52,567 nt of DNA from Zygnema cylindricum (Eukaryota > Streptophyta > Zygnematophyceae > Zygnematales > Zygnemataceae). How positions within the stretch are numbered: position 1 is the first letter of the stretch; each line of letters opens with the position of its first letter. The notes beneath the pieces are model-generated. The model searched no databases. It was given only the letters and a program-made list of their open reading frames with translations, and was not told where the DNA came from. Of this stretch, positions 1 to 11,800 are shown piece by piece. The position numbers were made by a program, and so were the translations under genes. Where the stretch lies: NCBI GenBank assembly GCA_037447655.1, contig JBBHKE010002369.1, positions 1 to 52,567 on the forward strand. The letters run 5' to 3'.

Positions 1-890
1 AGTACGAAAAATGGGCAAAAACACCTACATTTTGCGTCTTCTTGGAACTTGGAGGGTACGACAATTTGGCGTTATTATCATCGCGACCCACTTCCAGCTC
101 ATCTTCACACTTGCACTGGAATCAAATCGCGACCTGTTTTTTATCAAAATACTACCCTATTGACGAATAGAAAACTTGATTGCACGTGTCAAACGTTTTC
201 TGAAAAAAATTGCACGAAGGAAAGTAAACGCTATTTTTTTCACTCCTCATCACGCGCATGCACATATGAAAATGACAAACATGTACAGAAACAATTTTGT
301 TGGGGTCGCGGACCTTCACTTTCCCTCGTGGGTCCTTTGCAAAATTTTACGGCTTCCTCGTCTCTCCCCCTCTTTCTCACTCGACCACTCCTATTTCTCT
401 CGTATTTACACGAGGTGTAGCAATAATCGTATCAAATGAAAGGTATATAGTTTTTTCTTTTTTTTGAATATTTTTGGTCTAAGTTTGATGGCATATCGAA
501 TGATAAAAGATAAAAAAACGAAATCGGGAAGCCATGGCGGAAAATGTACGTACTGAGGACGTCACATGGTAGCATGACTTCGCTATGTCACAAAACCCTA
601 AACATCTACAACGTCACAAAAACCTCGACGTCTACGACCGTCGTCGTTTTTAGGAAATTTCGTAGTTAGCGTCGCAGTTTTTAGGAAGTTTCGTAGTTTC
701 GTACTCGTCTACATTTCGTTTCGTAGACTGTCGCACATTTTGTAGACGTTTACAATTGTCACATATTCGAAGTAATGAACGCAGAAGTACAGTAACGATT
801 GACATGGGCACACTTTGAAAAGTACACTGTAAAATCGGCGCTAAAATCCAAAATAACGTTTCAAAGTTTCGATTACATGGGGACACGCCT
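1..890. mobile_element. TIR element, left end cut by window edge
   Basis: The right end reads TACATGGGGACACGCCT near 873-890, matching the terminal repeat of the elements at 17977-18919 and 32367-33311. Interior blocks (GACGTCACA..GTAGCATGACTTC near 559-585, and AAACATCTACAACGTCAC near 600) also match those copies. The first 300 bases instead match, in reverse, the stretch 21040-21330. It appears to be a non-autonomous DNA element of a family abundant in this window. No transposase-like ORF was recognised. The left end is outside the window or rearranged. Confidence 0.55.
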
Positions 891-1436
891 TTACAAAATT
901 TTGTCGTCGAACAGGATGGCTTTGATGTCAGAAGGTACACGCTATTTGCCACATATAAGTTTATAACTTCACCTCCGTCGTGGATCGTCTCTGACTTTTA
1001 CAAGTGGACCAATACACGCGTCCTGTAAGCGCAAAGAGTGTCCTCTTGAGGACAGTCAAAGGAGACTCGCCAGGTAGTGGATAGAAGGGGCGATTGCCTC
1101 GAAAATTCGAAGTCGGATGGTCGAAGTTTTCGCCAATAAGTATGGAGAATCTTGACGAATTTCTCGTAAACATCTTTTGTAAAAAAAAAAAAAAAACAGT
1201 ACGGCTTAGTACGGAAAGGTACTTTCTCCAGTAAACAACCCCACTTTTCGCGTGATGGAAGGTTACCCTAATTTTCATATCCGCTCTTAACTTACGTGGT
1301 ACCACTATATTTTGAACATGTGGATTATAGACTCTGCGCGATAGAACATCGTTCGAAATGTAGCATTCTGTAATGTTGGCCGTACAATTACAAAATGTCC
1401 TAATGGAACTCCACCCTTAGAGTTAAATTTTTTTTA
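891..1436. other. Intergenic, repeat-derived
   Basis: I recognise no gene here. Bases 1195-1270 resemble 34440-34500 (CAGTACGGCTTAGTACGG versus CAGTACGGCTTTCAG, each followed by AGTAAACAAC), so this is also repeat-derived. A run of 17 A lies at 1180-1196. Confidence 0.4.
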
Positions 1437-1620
1437 GCCACTTAAAACATCTTTTATCCGTACACACATGTCCAATTTCCACATGGAGACCACCATTCCG
1501 AAGATGAGGATCTTGGCTTTCAATCGCAACCGTCACATCCATAATACGACAAGCGTGGACAGAGAAAAGAAGTTTTAAGTGGCAAAAAAAACATCAACAC
1601 TAATAGCGGTACACGTTGCA
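1437..1620. mobile_element. MITE, copy of the 12405-12624 family
   Basis: The inner inverted repeats GCCACTTAAAACATCTTTT (1437 on) and AAGTTTTAAGTGGC (to 1583) enclose exactly 147 bp, the same as the inner palindrome at 12441-12587. The outer arm ACACTAATAGCGGTACACG follows on the right. The left outer arm is degraded. Confidence 0.6.
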
Positions 1621-1627
1621 CTGTACT

Positions 1628-1802
1628 GTACACATTTACAGTTTTTCAAAACTAATGGTGTTAACAACGCTAATTCCAATAATATCTTTTAATTCCCCAA
1701 AATAACGCGGTAGCGCTAACAACACTTTTAAACAACTTTTTTAAATAAGCCATGAAGACTACCGCTGATGTTTTTAGAAGAGAAGACAATTGTACATGCA
1801 CC
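1628..1802 (+). repeat. Direct repeat, left flank of captured gene fragment
   Basis: Diverged direct repeat of 3198-3400. Shared blocks include TAGCGCTAACAACACTTTTA and ACAATT(G/T)TRCATGCACCT. The two copies bracket the inverted protease-gene fragment at 2178-2983. Confidence 0.5.
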
Positions 1803-2177
1803 TATAAGACTAAAACAAATGTTTTTTAGGGACGGTTTTTCTCATACCCCAAATTTATTGTAGATCTTAGGTCCCAAATCCCACTATAAGACTCAAGAGA
1901 TGAAACAAATGCAATTCTAAATCAATCAAACGGAATACTCTGTGACTAGTGCCTGGTAACTTTATTTCTCCTAGTTAAAATTATATACCCTTTTCAAAGA
2001 ACCTATTTTCTTCTTTTTCTTTCTACAAGTTCCGATCGTTTCCATTGAATAAACTTGCTTAACAAATCGCAAATGTTTTTTCCAGACTTTTGCTACATTT
2101 TTTTTTGTATGGAAAGAACATGACAATAATTTACCAATTTTACAAAAATGAGATTATGACTAAATATCAGTACTGTG

Positions 2178-2983
2178 CCGCTCGTGACGTCCCATATTGC
2201 AAGTACCTTACCTTTGTCATCATGCAACTAGATTTTCTTGATAAAGCTAGCAGATAGGCTGAGGCCATTGGTTGTTGCAAAGTCAAACGCAGTCGATGGC
2301 CAACATCCACTGCTGCAATTTGTGTTAAATTTGGAGCATTCCAACACTTCATCCATCGCTATTGTAGGCAATGGTGTTCATCCAGCATTGGAAATGTAAA
2401 AGGCACTCTCTATTGTCGATGCAGTTGCGGCAAACCAGCATGTGCCTGAAGAACATGCATATACAAAGGAAAACATGGGTTTAATCAGGTTTGGGCTTGC
2501 AATGATTAATTTTGTTCGTGATGGAATTTGAGTCTTTACTCCGGAAAGTCTCACTATCGAAACTTTATATACCAGACCACCATTGTTGCAACCTTGGAAT
2601 TAAAGAGATAACATGATTTCACCAGTATCATGTACAAATTGTTCAGTTTTACTTCAACGACAATTATTGTTTTATTTCAGCTTACTCTCAGAGGTTTTGG
2701 GTAATATTAGCAGTATTTACAATAGCGATCCTTGCGGTAGAAACAAACATTTGATATGTACCTGGAAATTTAAAGAAATATCAAAATTATTTAATCACAA
2801 AGATATTGGCCAGTCATACATGAAGATGCACCGTCTTTACGAACATTGGGAAGGGCGAGGAGGGTTTTCTAAAGTAGTATTAGACAAAATAATTTGAAAC
2901 GGTGTGTGGATAAATTACTTGTGCACTATCTCTTGTTATTGGAGACCAAGCAGATGCATTATTTTCCTTGAGAAGGATTTACA
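2178..2983 (-). pseudogene. Inverted partial copy of the LRR-EGF-papain-LysM protease gene (intron 11, exon 12)
   Basis: Read on the minus strand this is homologous to about 44772-45545: the 3' part of intron 11, the exon with the catalytic Cys, and the start of intron 12. The translation keeps TCWF (here GTCWFAATASTIES), AFYISNAG and WPSTAFDFATT. An in-frame TGA at 2378-2380 and a later frameshift near the FI(G/K) position break it. A splice donor GTAAGG follows the exon as in the source gene. The copy lacks the second 148-bp tandem unit seen in intron 11 of the source and carries a short extra segment around 2820-2855. It is flanked by direct repeats (1628-1802 and 3198-3400). It is a non-coding relic by inference. 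Confidence 0.88.
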
Positions 2984-3197
2984 ATAACTATCGAAGGCGC
3001 TGTACTGCTTATGATCACGAAACTGGTTGTGGACAGAGTTTCAAAACGTGGCAGCACTACAGCGATGAGGAGCCAATTGTTACCATACTACAGTACTTAA
3101 GTACACATCGGACACGTGTGTATAGCGTCACGGTAGTCGTACCGCGTCAGATGACAAGTTTCTTGATCCCCAACGTCCACTCCATCCAGGACAGCAC

Positions 3198-3400
3198 AAT
3201 TTCAGTTTTCCACAACTAAATAGAGTTGACGACACTAGTTCTGGTAGCGTCTTTGAATTTCCCAAAATAATACAATAGCGCTAACAACACTTTTAATAGA
3301 GCAGCTTTAAGCCTTTAAATGAGCCATGCATCCCAACTTAAAACTATTACCGCCTTTTCTATGACGTTTCTCTAAGAAATGACAATTTTGCATGCACCTT
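3198..3400 (+). repeat. Direct repeat, right flank of captured gene fragment
   Basis: Partner of 1628-1802 in the same orientation. It may be the arm of a larger element that carried the protease fragment, or an independent old repeat. Confidence 0.5.
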
Positions 3401-3800
3401 CACATGGTGACATCACTTTTATTTGCTTAACGTAATAATACTAGCGCACTATGCGTATTTTACACCTTTTGTGACTATAACACAACGAAAAATTAACTCT
3501 TTGAAAAGTTTGCCGGAGCTTGGTGCATATTTGACATGGAAATTTCTTAAGTTAGGAGCCTTGTTACTTTCTAGCTGTGCCTGTGTTTTTTGGATGGTCT
3601 CCGCCGCTTAAACATTACAGGCAAGTTGATGAAATCAAGAAATGTGTAAACAACTTATTGTGAAAAAAAGGCAGACACCATATTATTATCTATGTTTGCT
3701 GTCTGACATAATATTTTTCTAGCCTTTGGGACTTTTTTGAAAATTGTTTGGACTTCTAACAAGCTTGTGAAAAATGTTTGCACCCTGGTTGTGTGCACAG

Positions 3801-5341
3801 GTAGTTGAGCCATTCACAGCACACTATGTCTTTGCCCTTGGTATAGCTCGCTTCCTCAGCTGTGCTCACTGGGTGTTACAGGTGAGTCTCAGTGCGTTTT
3901 TCTTTTCAGAGTATTACATTTTTGGGGGAAGGGGGAAGGAGTGGGGAGAAGAATGTGTGGCCGACAATACGCCATTGGATAAGTGATGGGAGGTTAACAT
4001 GGAAAGATCTATTGGTAGTTTTGGTAAACTACGAAAACGGGCTTTGCAGCACTAGTTAGGGCTTCTTGAAAAGACCTCGGCTTTTTTCAATTTTTTGCTA
4101 GTACTGAGCAAGCCCATTTTTTTCTGTTACAGTTGTAGTTATTGTATGAAATAGACCTTTGGTTTCAGATGGAAGAAAGATGTAGTACGGCTCTTAGAAA
4201 TTAGTTTGGATCTTGGGCATATATTAATGTGCTGCTGGCAGGGTTACTGTCGCTAATTACACTGGGTCGGATAAATCTTCGGCCATATCACTTTCACGGG
4301 GATGGCAGTGTTAATTTTTAGTTGGTCATGGGTGACGGCTTTTACCATAGTTTGTTTTTTCCCCCATTAGTGCAGGTTTCTTGGTGACTTAAAGTGGTTG
4401 TTTTGAAATTTGTCATTCATCAATTTGGTTGTTTATTTGTTTCTGCAGTCTACTAGACTCCGAGGGTTTTGCATTTCCTTGGTGTTATCATGCTTTTGCA
4501 CACTGTTGGTAGCCAGTGTATATGGCAATAATTGTGTAATGTGTACATGGTACTCATTAATATTAGCCTCATAATAAGTTTTGAGGTCTTTTCACTACTA
4601 ATCACTCTAGTGTTTTGCACAAGTAACCTGGTATTTTACAACGGTCTCTTCTATAGCATAATGGCTCGAATAGGAGGCTTGTTATTAGCAGGGTGGAGTA
4701 AAGCAGTTAATTAGGGCAGGGTGAAGTCTTAACAGCAGATTTAAGGAAAGTACGTAAAGGCTTTTCATGGCCTATTGATTTCGCTACGTTCAACTAAGTT
4801 TCTGAATTATAAATTGTTTTTCACTTCAACTGTAAAAAACAATTTGTTTTGTTAATTTACTACGGAAGTATCATGCGACCAAAGCAATTCCTCCAAGTTG
4901 AGTAATTTTTTTTTTATATACAGCATTAGCTCAAAGCCTGTCTTCACTTTTTGTCTATATCTTCCTTTGTTTAGTACCAGACTCCTTGTTTGTGAAGTAT
5001 ACACAGTTACATTGCCTTTGGAGAAACAAACGCTCTCTGGCGTTTTAGGCATGCATTTAAATGCTAAAACTTAATGTACATTTTGAAAACGGATGGTCTA
5101 TGAAATGAGCGGTTTGATGAGTGAAACTGACGTCAGAGCTATAACATAGTAATCATAGCCCCCTACAATGCCTTATGTACCTCTTTTTTTTTGTTTTTTT
5201 TTGTCTCCAATTTCAGGCTCTTGATGGGGAGAGCTTCCTCTTTAATGCATTGCGGCTGGGCTTATGGCCTGCCATGGTGCTTTTATCAGAAATTGTGCAA
5301 ACCTTCATCCTTGCTGATTTCTGCTATTACTACGTTCGGAG
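3801..5341 (+). CDS. ERD2-like ER lumen protein-retaining receptor family, partial (two internal exons)
   Basis: The exon at 3801-3881 (acceptor TGCACAG, donor GTGAGT) encodes VVEPFTAHYVFALGIARFL followed by SCAHWVLQ. The exon at 5217-5341 (acceptor TTTCAG, donor GTGAGT) encodes ALDGESFLFNALRLGLW then PAMVLLSEIVQTFILADFCYYYVRR. The join VLQ|ALDGE is in phase. These are the last transmembrane helices of the plant ERD2-like family (the larger KDEL-receptor relatives), a multi-pass Golgi/ER protein. ERD2 itself retrieves K/HDEL-tagged luminal proteins; the role of the ERD2-like branch is less certain. The upstream exons (about 200 residues) were not found and probably lie left of the window. The final short exon after phase 2 at 5341 was not located either. 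No stop codon falls within the two exons. Confidence 0.88.
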
Positions 5342-8300
5342 GTGAGTGTCATCCTGGGTTGTTATGCTAAATGGGGGTGTTTCGAGAGTTTTTAGGGTTT
5401 TTTGGGATAATGGCGTGGATAATCAAGAGATTGGAAGATTGGCTATAGGGAAAGGTGAGGGAACATGGTGATGTTGGGCCACTTACATGGAAGGAAATGG
5501 AGGTTGCAATGAAAAGCATTATCTACTCGCTAGGCAATGGCGTTTGTATTCTGGTTTTGCTGCATTTGTCAGAGAGGGGGCCAGCTGGTGATGCACATCT
5601 TTGGATTGAGTTAGTAGGAAGTATGTTGGAAGATGTGTTAAGCAAGTGTAGGTTTTGGGGCTGTCTTTTTAAGCTGTGGGCTATGAAAGACTGTCTGTGA
5701 ATGTAAACGTTGAACCGAGCTTTTTCGGTCTTTTGATTTATCTTTCCACAGCTAGGTAATTTTTTCTAGATTAATATACAGTTTCTTGTTCTTTCCACTG
5801 TTAGGGACAAGCACACATACTTTGTTTTACTTTTCACAGCTGTGAATGCATGTCAGTAGAGCACTTCCCAAGGTTCATAAGTTTTTATCAGAGACCAGTG
5901 GGGTTGAAGACTGTTTGGTTGCCGTTTTTAGACCGTTGTTCCGTTTGCTAGTAGTTTGCGCAATTCACTGTTCATTCAGCTTGTTATTATGGTTAAATAG
6001 TATGTTCACATTTTTATGGTCGTCTTATTCTCCTCAACAGTTGCCGGTTTTAGACTGTTTTCTAACTCACGATTCTTTTTGTAATTCAATGCTCAGCGGG
6101 TTGTTACTGTCGAATGGTTTAATAAGGCTTAATTTTTTTTTCTGTGACTGCACAATACATGAACATTTTTAAGGGGTCTTATACCGCTTGTCCTTTTTGG
6201 CATTGATAACATAATCTTGCTCACTCAGAAGCAGGGTTGGATAATCGTTTCCAATTCTCGACCATATAAGAATAGTGAGTTTTAGTTTAAACCACACCTT
6301 TGGTTGATTTGCACTCTCATATGCCCTTTTTCTCCTCTATATCTTTTCGGAACCATCTATAAAGGTCAAAAAATACATTCTAACGAGGTTGTCCCCACTA
6401 CTCGACATAAACCCTCAATATAAACTTTTACAGGCGTCTTCCCTCATCCACTCCACGTGTCTTTTTCATGCCTGTTTTTCCCTCGTTGGACCCCGATTGT
6501 GAAATTTGGTTGACAGCTACACTAATTGCCCCATGGCCTTTCTAGTTCACCACTCATTCCACTCGATACTAGCCTTTCTCCTCCTCCCTCTGCCTCTTCG
6601 CCTGCCTCACCCTCCCCATTTTCGCTTCAACTCTCTAATTTAGACTTGGCCTCGCTAACCATCCTCCGTGGGAATTTACTTTGCTTAAGTGACCGTCACA
6701 TCATTAGCAAAAGGCTAAAAATAGGTCCTTTTCACCTTTCATATAGTCATTGAATTGTGTTGAGTCCGTTATGCTACCCCATTCAATTTTTGGTTTTTAC
6801 TGTTTTACCCTCCACATTTTTAAGTTTCAGTTTTCTCATGGCCATATACTGTCACATTGTAGTAGCAAAGTTCTGTAAAAACCAATTCGACAGTTATACT
6901 ATATATGCAAGTAGAGTAATTTGGAGTGTGCTCAAAAACCTTTCACATTTCATCCTCTTAATAATATTTTTTGCTATTTCCATTTTGCTTTAGCAACCAC
7001 TTAGTACAACAATCTCGATAGTATCCAACTTGAGATAATCATTTTATTAATATGAATCATAAATGAAGAAACAATACAATTATATTAAAAAAGTACGATG
7101 GTAAACCATCTGAGTACATAAAAACAAATATTTTTAAGCAAAAACAGAACTAAAAAACAAAATGCGGGTGTAAGGAAACTAACAGGAAAAACAGTGTGAA
7201 AGAAACTCGACACGAAGCAAACATAAGACATTGAAAGGAGCAACAAGTACAAAAACAACAACAATATAGTGTGACCAAAATGCAAATGAAGAGTGACATT
7301 GTTAACAATATGTAGAAACACTCGATTTGCAATGCTCAAATTTCAAGTAGGCATTATTGATCTGTAAGTAATAGAGAACCAGATTTGATTTAAAAAGAAA
7401 GCGTCAAGTCATCCCATTGACTACAAGTCGTTTAGGAATTTTACAAATTTAGGAATTTTAAATATGTAGACTTTTACATGGTTAGGAAACATATTTCCTG
7501 CCTAGGACCATTTATTGTCAAAAGTTAGATACCATTACCTGTATCAAAGCTCCAAAGTACATAATATTCTACTTTAAACAAGTTACTAAATTATTTAAAA
7601 AAAGAAACAGTAAATCATCCGAGAACATGACCTAATTAGAAAACAAAAAGAAGGCGAGAATGCCAAATGTGACGAAAAACCAAAAAAAATGAGAACACTC
7701 CAGAATCTAAATGACAAGCAGGAAGGACAAAAGGAAAGACGCGAATAAAAACTCGTAAAATCCCTAAAAAAACAGTTTGAATGAAAAGAGTTATTGCCTC
7801 CGAAAAATATCGCATTTTGTCCCAAAAACCATAATTCGAATCGAATTTATTAATTACAAAGAGATTACACTAATGTAGTTACTCCAGCAAATACAAAAAA
7901 AAATGCTCTCACCTCTAAAAAATCTAAAAAATCTGAAAATTTTGGAAAATTTGGAGAATCTGGGAAATATGGGAAGTTGGAAAGTGGATTATATGGAGGA
8001 AAAGATGAATGAATATTTCTGACAAAGAAGTATTTAACGACACCGAATCCAATATTAAAACATTCCAATAAAAGGTTAATAGCATCATGATTAGAATTCC
8101 AATAAAAAAAAGGGAATACAAGAAAAACAAGAAGGAAGTCTTTAAACATACTCCATATTACTAATCACAAAACTTAGTCAAAATCTTAGGAAAACAAATC
8201 TCCAATTTGAACAACGGTCTCAATTGCATCTAATCCAGCATTTTTTGCAAAATTGACAGCCCAAAACCGAACAAAAAAACAAATAAGGACAAAAAGAAAC

Positions 8301-8848
8301 GAAACCGGAATTTAAACGACTTGAAAGGCAAAAAAGGTAGTATTGAACAGTTAATGATGATATAAAACGTGAGGTGGCGATAAGACAGAAACGATAAGTA
8401 ACTTTTTCTGAAACGAAGAAAAGGAAGAGAATTTGACTGTGCCACTAATTCCTGAAATAACCTGATGACCTTACTGTTGACATTTTTGTCCTCCAGTTAT
8501 TTGACTAGGAAAGTCAAATCATGTAAAACCACCATAAAAATTGATTCAAATCCTCCAAAAATGAAGAAAGTGACGATCGAAAAGGTCAGACATATTAAAA
8601 AACCTTCTAAACATCTTAAATAGTTTTAACCTGTTGAACCGACAATCACAAAGAAAGACCGAAGAATAATAGACACATTTTGCAAAGAAAAACTACAATT
8701 TACAGCGAAAAAAACGAATCTTATCATCTTTAATTATTGTCGACCTTTGTGCAAACTGAACTCCAGACACGTTCCATCTTAAAATACAGGATATTTCACA
8801 CGACTTTCTTTTGTTGTTAAACTTACCCATCAATTCCTTATTTATACT
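5342..8848. other. AT-rich stretch between the convergent ERD2-like and NDB genes
   Basis: It should hold the last short exon and 3' UTR of the ERD2-like gene and the 3' UTR of the NDB gene, but I could place neither. Open frames on the minus strand at 7085-8445 are Phe/Leu/Ser-rich low-complexity products of A/T tracts. CT-rich patches occur near 6560-6630. I see no RNA gene or TIR element. Confidence 0.4.
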
Positions 8849-11800
8849 TTACATTCTACTCGAGTCTCGTCCAAATACAGCTCGTTTTATCCAGTCGAAG
8901 ACAACGAGAAAACGTGTTCGCCAACTCACTTGCTTGCTGCAATTTTCAACAAAGCATAAAACATTAATTTTGAAAAAAAAATCCTTCCTTGTTCGGCTTG
9001 ACCTTAGGTCCTGACTCACAAATAGTACACTGCCCATTGTTATTAGAGTAAATAGCACACATTCAGTCGCAACATTTTCTGGCCGAAAATAAAATAAAAT
9101 GTTAGCGACACTAATCCAGGAAGTGGACTACAATCTGCCACGTCTCCTTGCACTAAATTAGCATAATATATTGTAATTATATATTTCGAATTCACATTAA
9201 CATCAACAAAATAGACACCATGATTAAATGATTAGTTTCCCAAAGGTGGTTTTCGATCGATCGAAACATTTGAGTCGGTTTCATCGATTAAAATGGAATG
9301 GAAGAAACCGGAATAAAGAAGGGGACGTGGATGGATGGTGGAGGATGGAAGACAAAGGGAAGAGGAGGAAGGAGGGAGGAGGAGGAGGAGAGGGGGAGGG
9401 AGGAGGGAGGGAGGGGAGGGGAGGGGGAAGGGGAGGGAAGGGGGAGGGGAGGGAGGGAAGGACAAGAAGGTGGAGACAAATTGTCAAATGATCTGAAAGA
9501 CAAAGGAAAAAACAGTAATATAATGGTAGAACACATTCAAAATTTTCCCAAAAAGTATGGAAGAAGTCGAGTCGTTTTTAGGGAGAAAAATGGGATTAGA
9601 GAGAAAATTTGTCGAGAAAACATGGGTACTTGAAAGAGAAGAAAAAAATGGGTACTAGAGAGAAGAAAGACATGGGTAATGGTGAGAAAAGGCACTAACG
9701 TGAAGGGCCTAAATCGATGTTTTCCTGTGCCTCGTACTCTGATTGGTCCCTCGGGATCAGCTTTATCATCTTGAAGTTTGTTAAAACATCTCGCCAAGTA
9801 GTCACCTTGTTGTGCCGCCACCTGTCCCAGTAACAAGTCTCTCCATTTATCGATATAATAATTTATCATAGTGGATTGTTGAAGTAATTCACGTAATTTC
9901 TCATGTACTTTTCATTTAGTCAGAAATTACCCACCTACTGATTTATTGATGCAAAGTTATTGTTTATAATAGTCAATTGTCAAACGAAGAGGTACCTCGG
10001 TTTATTATTCCCCGAGTTGTCTTTTAACCAGCCAGTTATTTGACAACATTTAACAGTTCACTTTTAATATTTGTCTAAAAATTGGCCAACGGAACCACAA
10101 TTATTTAGATTTACAATTATTAGGATTTACGAATTATTAGGATTTACAAATTATTAGGATTTACAAATCATTAGGAATTACCAACCAGAGGGTCTGATGA
10201 AAGTTGGAGAAAAATGAAGTGCAAACAAATGAAATCTGGTACTTTTACTCTTCCTTTCTGTACTTCCTTTGACAAAATTTCAGTGCGTTACATGTATGGA
10301 ACTTAAGAAAACAATCGATGATTATTCGAAGTTAAAGTAACTGAAGGAGCAATGAAACCACAAATTGTAATTTAAACAAAAAAAATGTTAAAAAACACAT
10401 AAAACTTCCACTCCCGATATTCTAACGCCCCTGACACAGATTCATAAACAGAATCACAACAACAATTAAAAAAATCCTAATTATGCTACCAAAAAAAAAT
10501 GTTTCCACATACTATAGGAACTATTGTACAAGCTAACAAAAAGCTCAAATTATTTCCATAAACTCTACAAAGTCTACAACATCATTTCTGCTGCTACACC
10601 TCAGTTGTTGACCGTTTTTTTCTTTTTTAAGGGAAAATCAGTGACAAAAACCCTCAGTTGTTGATTGTTTATTTCTTTTATTCTTTTTAAAGGCACAAGC
10701 CCTCAATTGTTGATTGCTTTTTTTCTTTTTAAAGGGAAAATCAGTGACACAAACCTGAGCTGTGGCTGGATAGGATTTCATTTGAGCGTCCACTTTTCCC
10801 AATGCTGTCTCGAATTCTCCGATACTTATACGAACTTTCGCTTTTTGAGCCGATTTTTGGGCGCTTGGGTCTGCCTCAGGATGAGCATCCTGCGAAAATA
10901 TCGAAGGACAGTGCTAAGTAAAACAAAAATAAAGAGAAAAAAATGACTCTCTCCTATTTTTCTGACAGGATTTAAAGGAGAAGTGAGCTACCAATGTAGT
11001 GAGTTAAATTTTTTAGTGAGTAAAGTTTACAGATAACCTAAACACAGCTTGCAGTTCAGGAAAACTACAACGCCCATCCTTATTACAGTTAATAAAACTA
11101 ATTCCGTGGCGACTTTTTTTGGCCAGAAATCAAAATAGTGTTAGCAACACTATTTAAGGACGTGAATTACGATCGACCACATTCACTAAATTAGTATAAT
11201 TCTAATTTCGTATTAACACTAATAAACCCTTAACGCTAATAATGATGGGCGGTGTAGAGATTAACTAATATTGGTCAAAATTGCAGTGACTCTGTGCTGA
11301 AGATTTCATATCGTATCGGTTTTCATGCCGATAATCGATGATATCTATGTTATTAAATACCAATAATTTGCATAAATGGCGATAAATGGCCAGTTTAGAT
11401 TATCGGCTATCATCTTGATAATCGGCAATAAACAATATGTACGACATAGTAGGAAAATTAGAATAAAAAATTACAAAATGCCTTCTTTGGATGTAGGTGT
11501 GTCTGTTTTTTGTTGAATACATTGTCATCGACCAGGAATTTGTTGTGCGTTGATAAAATATTCTATATTGATTAAAGAAAGTTTCACCAAATTTGTAAAA
11601 AAAATCTATAGTTTAATTTTGAATAGTTTGTCTATTTTGATTATCGTGACAAGATTCAATTTATCTATCGGACTGAAAATTATCAGGGTAATCAAAAACC
11701 CGATTATCGATTATCGGACATTTGCCTTCGATATGAATCTTTTCTCTGTACCTATTTAAAAATAAAGTCACAAATACATGTGACACTTCCATAATTAATT

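Noticed and set aside
5455-5700. Possible last exon of the ERD2-like gene (ILVLLHLSERG)
   Set aside because: The resemblance to the family C-terminus LVLRLPSG is weak, no acceptor in the required phase precedes it, and the frame runs on far past the family length.
7085-8445. Several minus-strand frames of 60-94 codons
   Set aside because: Phe/Leu/Ser low-complexity products of A/T-rich sequence; no motifs or splice logic.
9228-9633. Gly/Arg/Glu-rich plus-strand frames
   Set aside because: Translation of the polypurine tract in an NDB intron; no domain or independent support.
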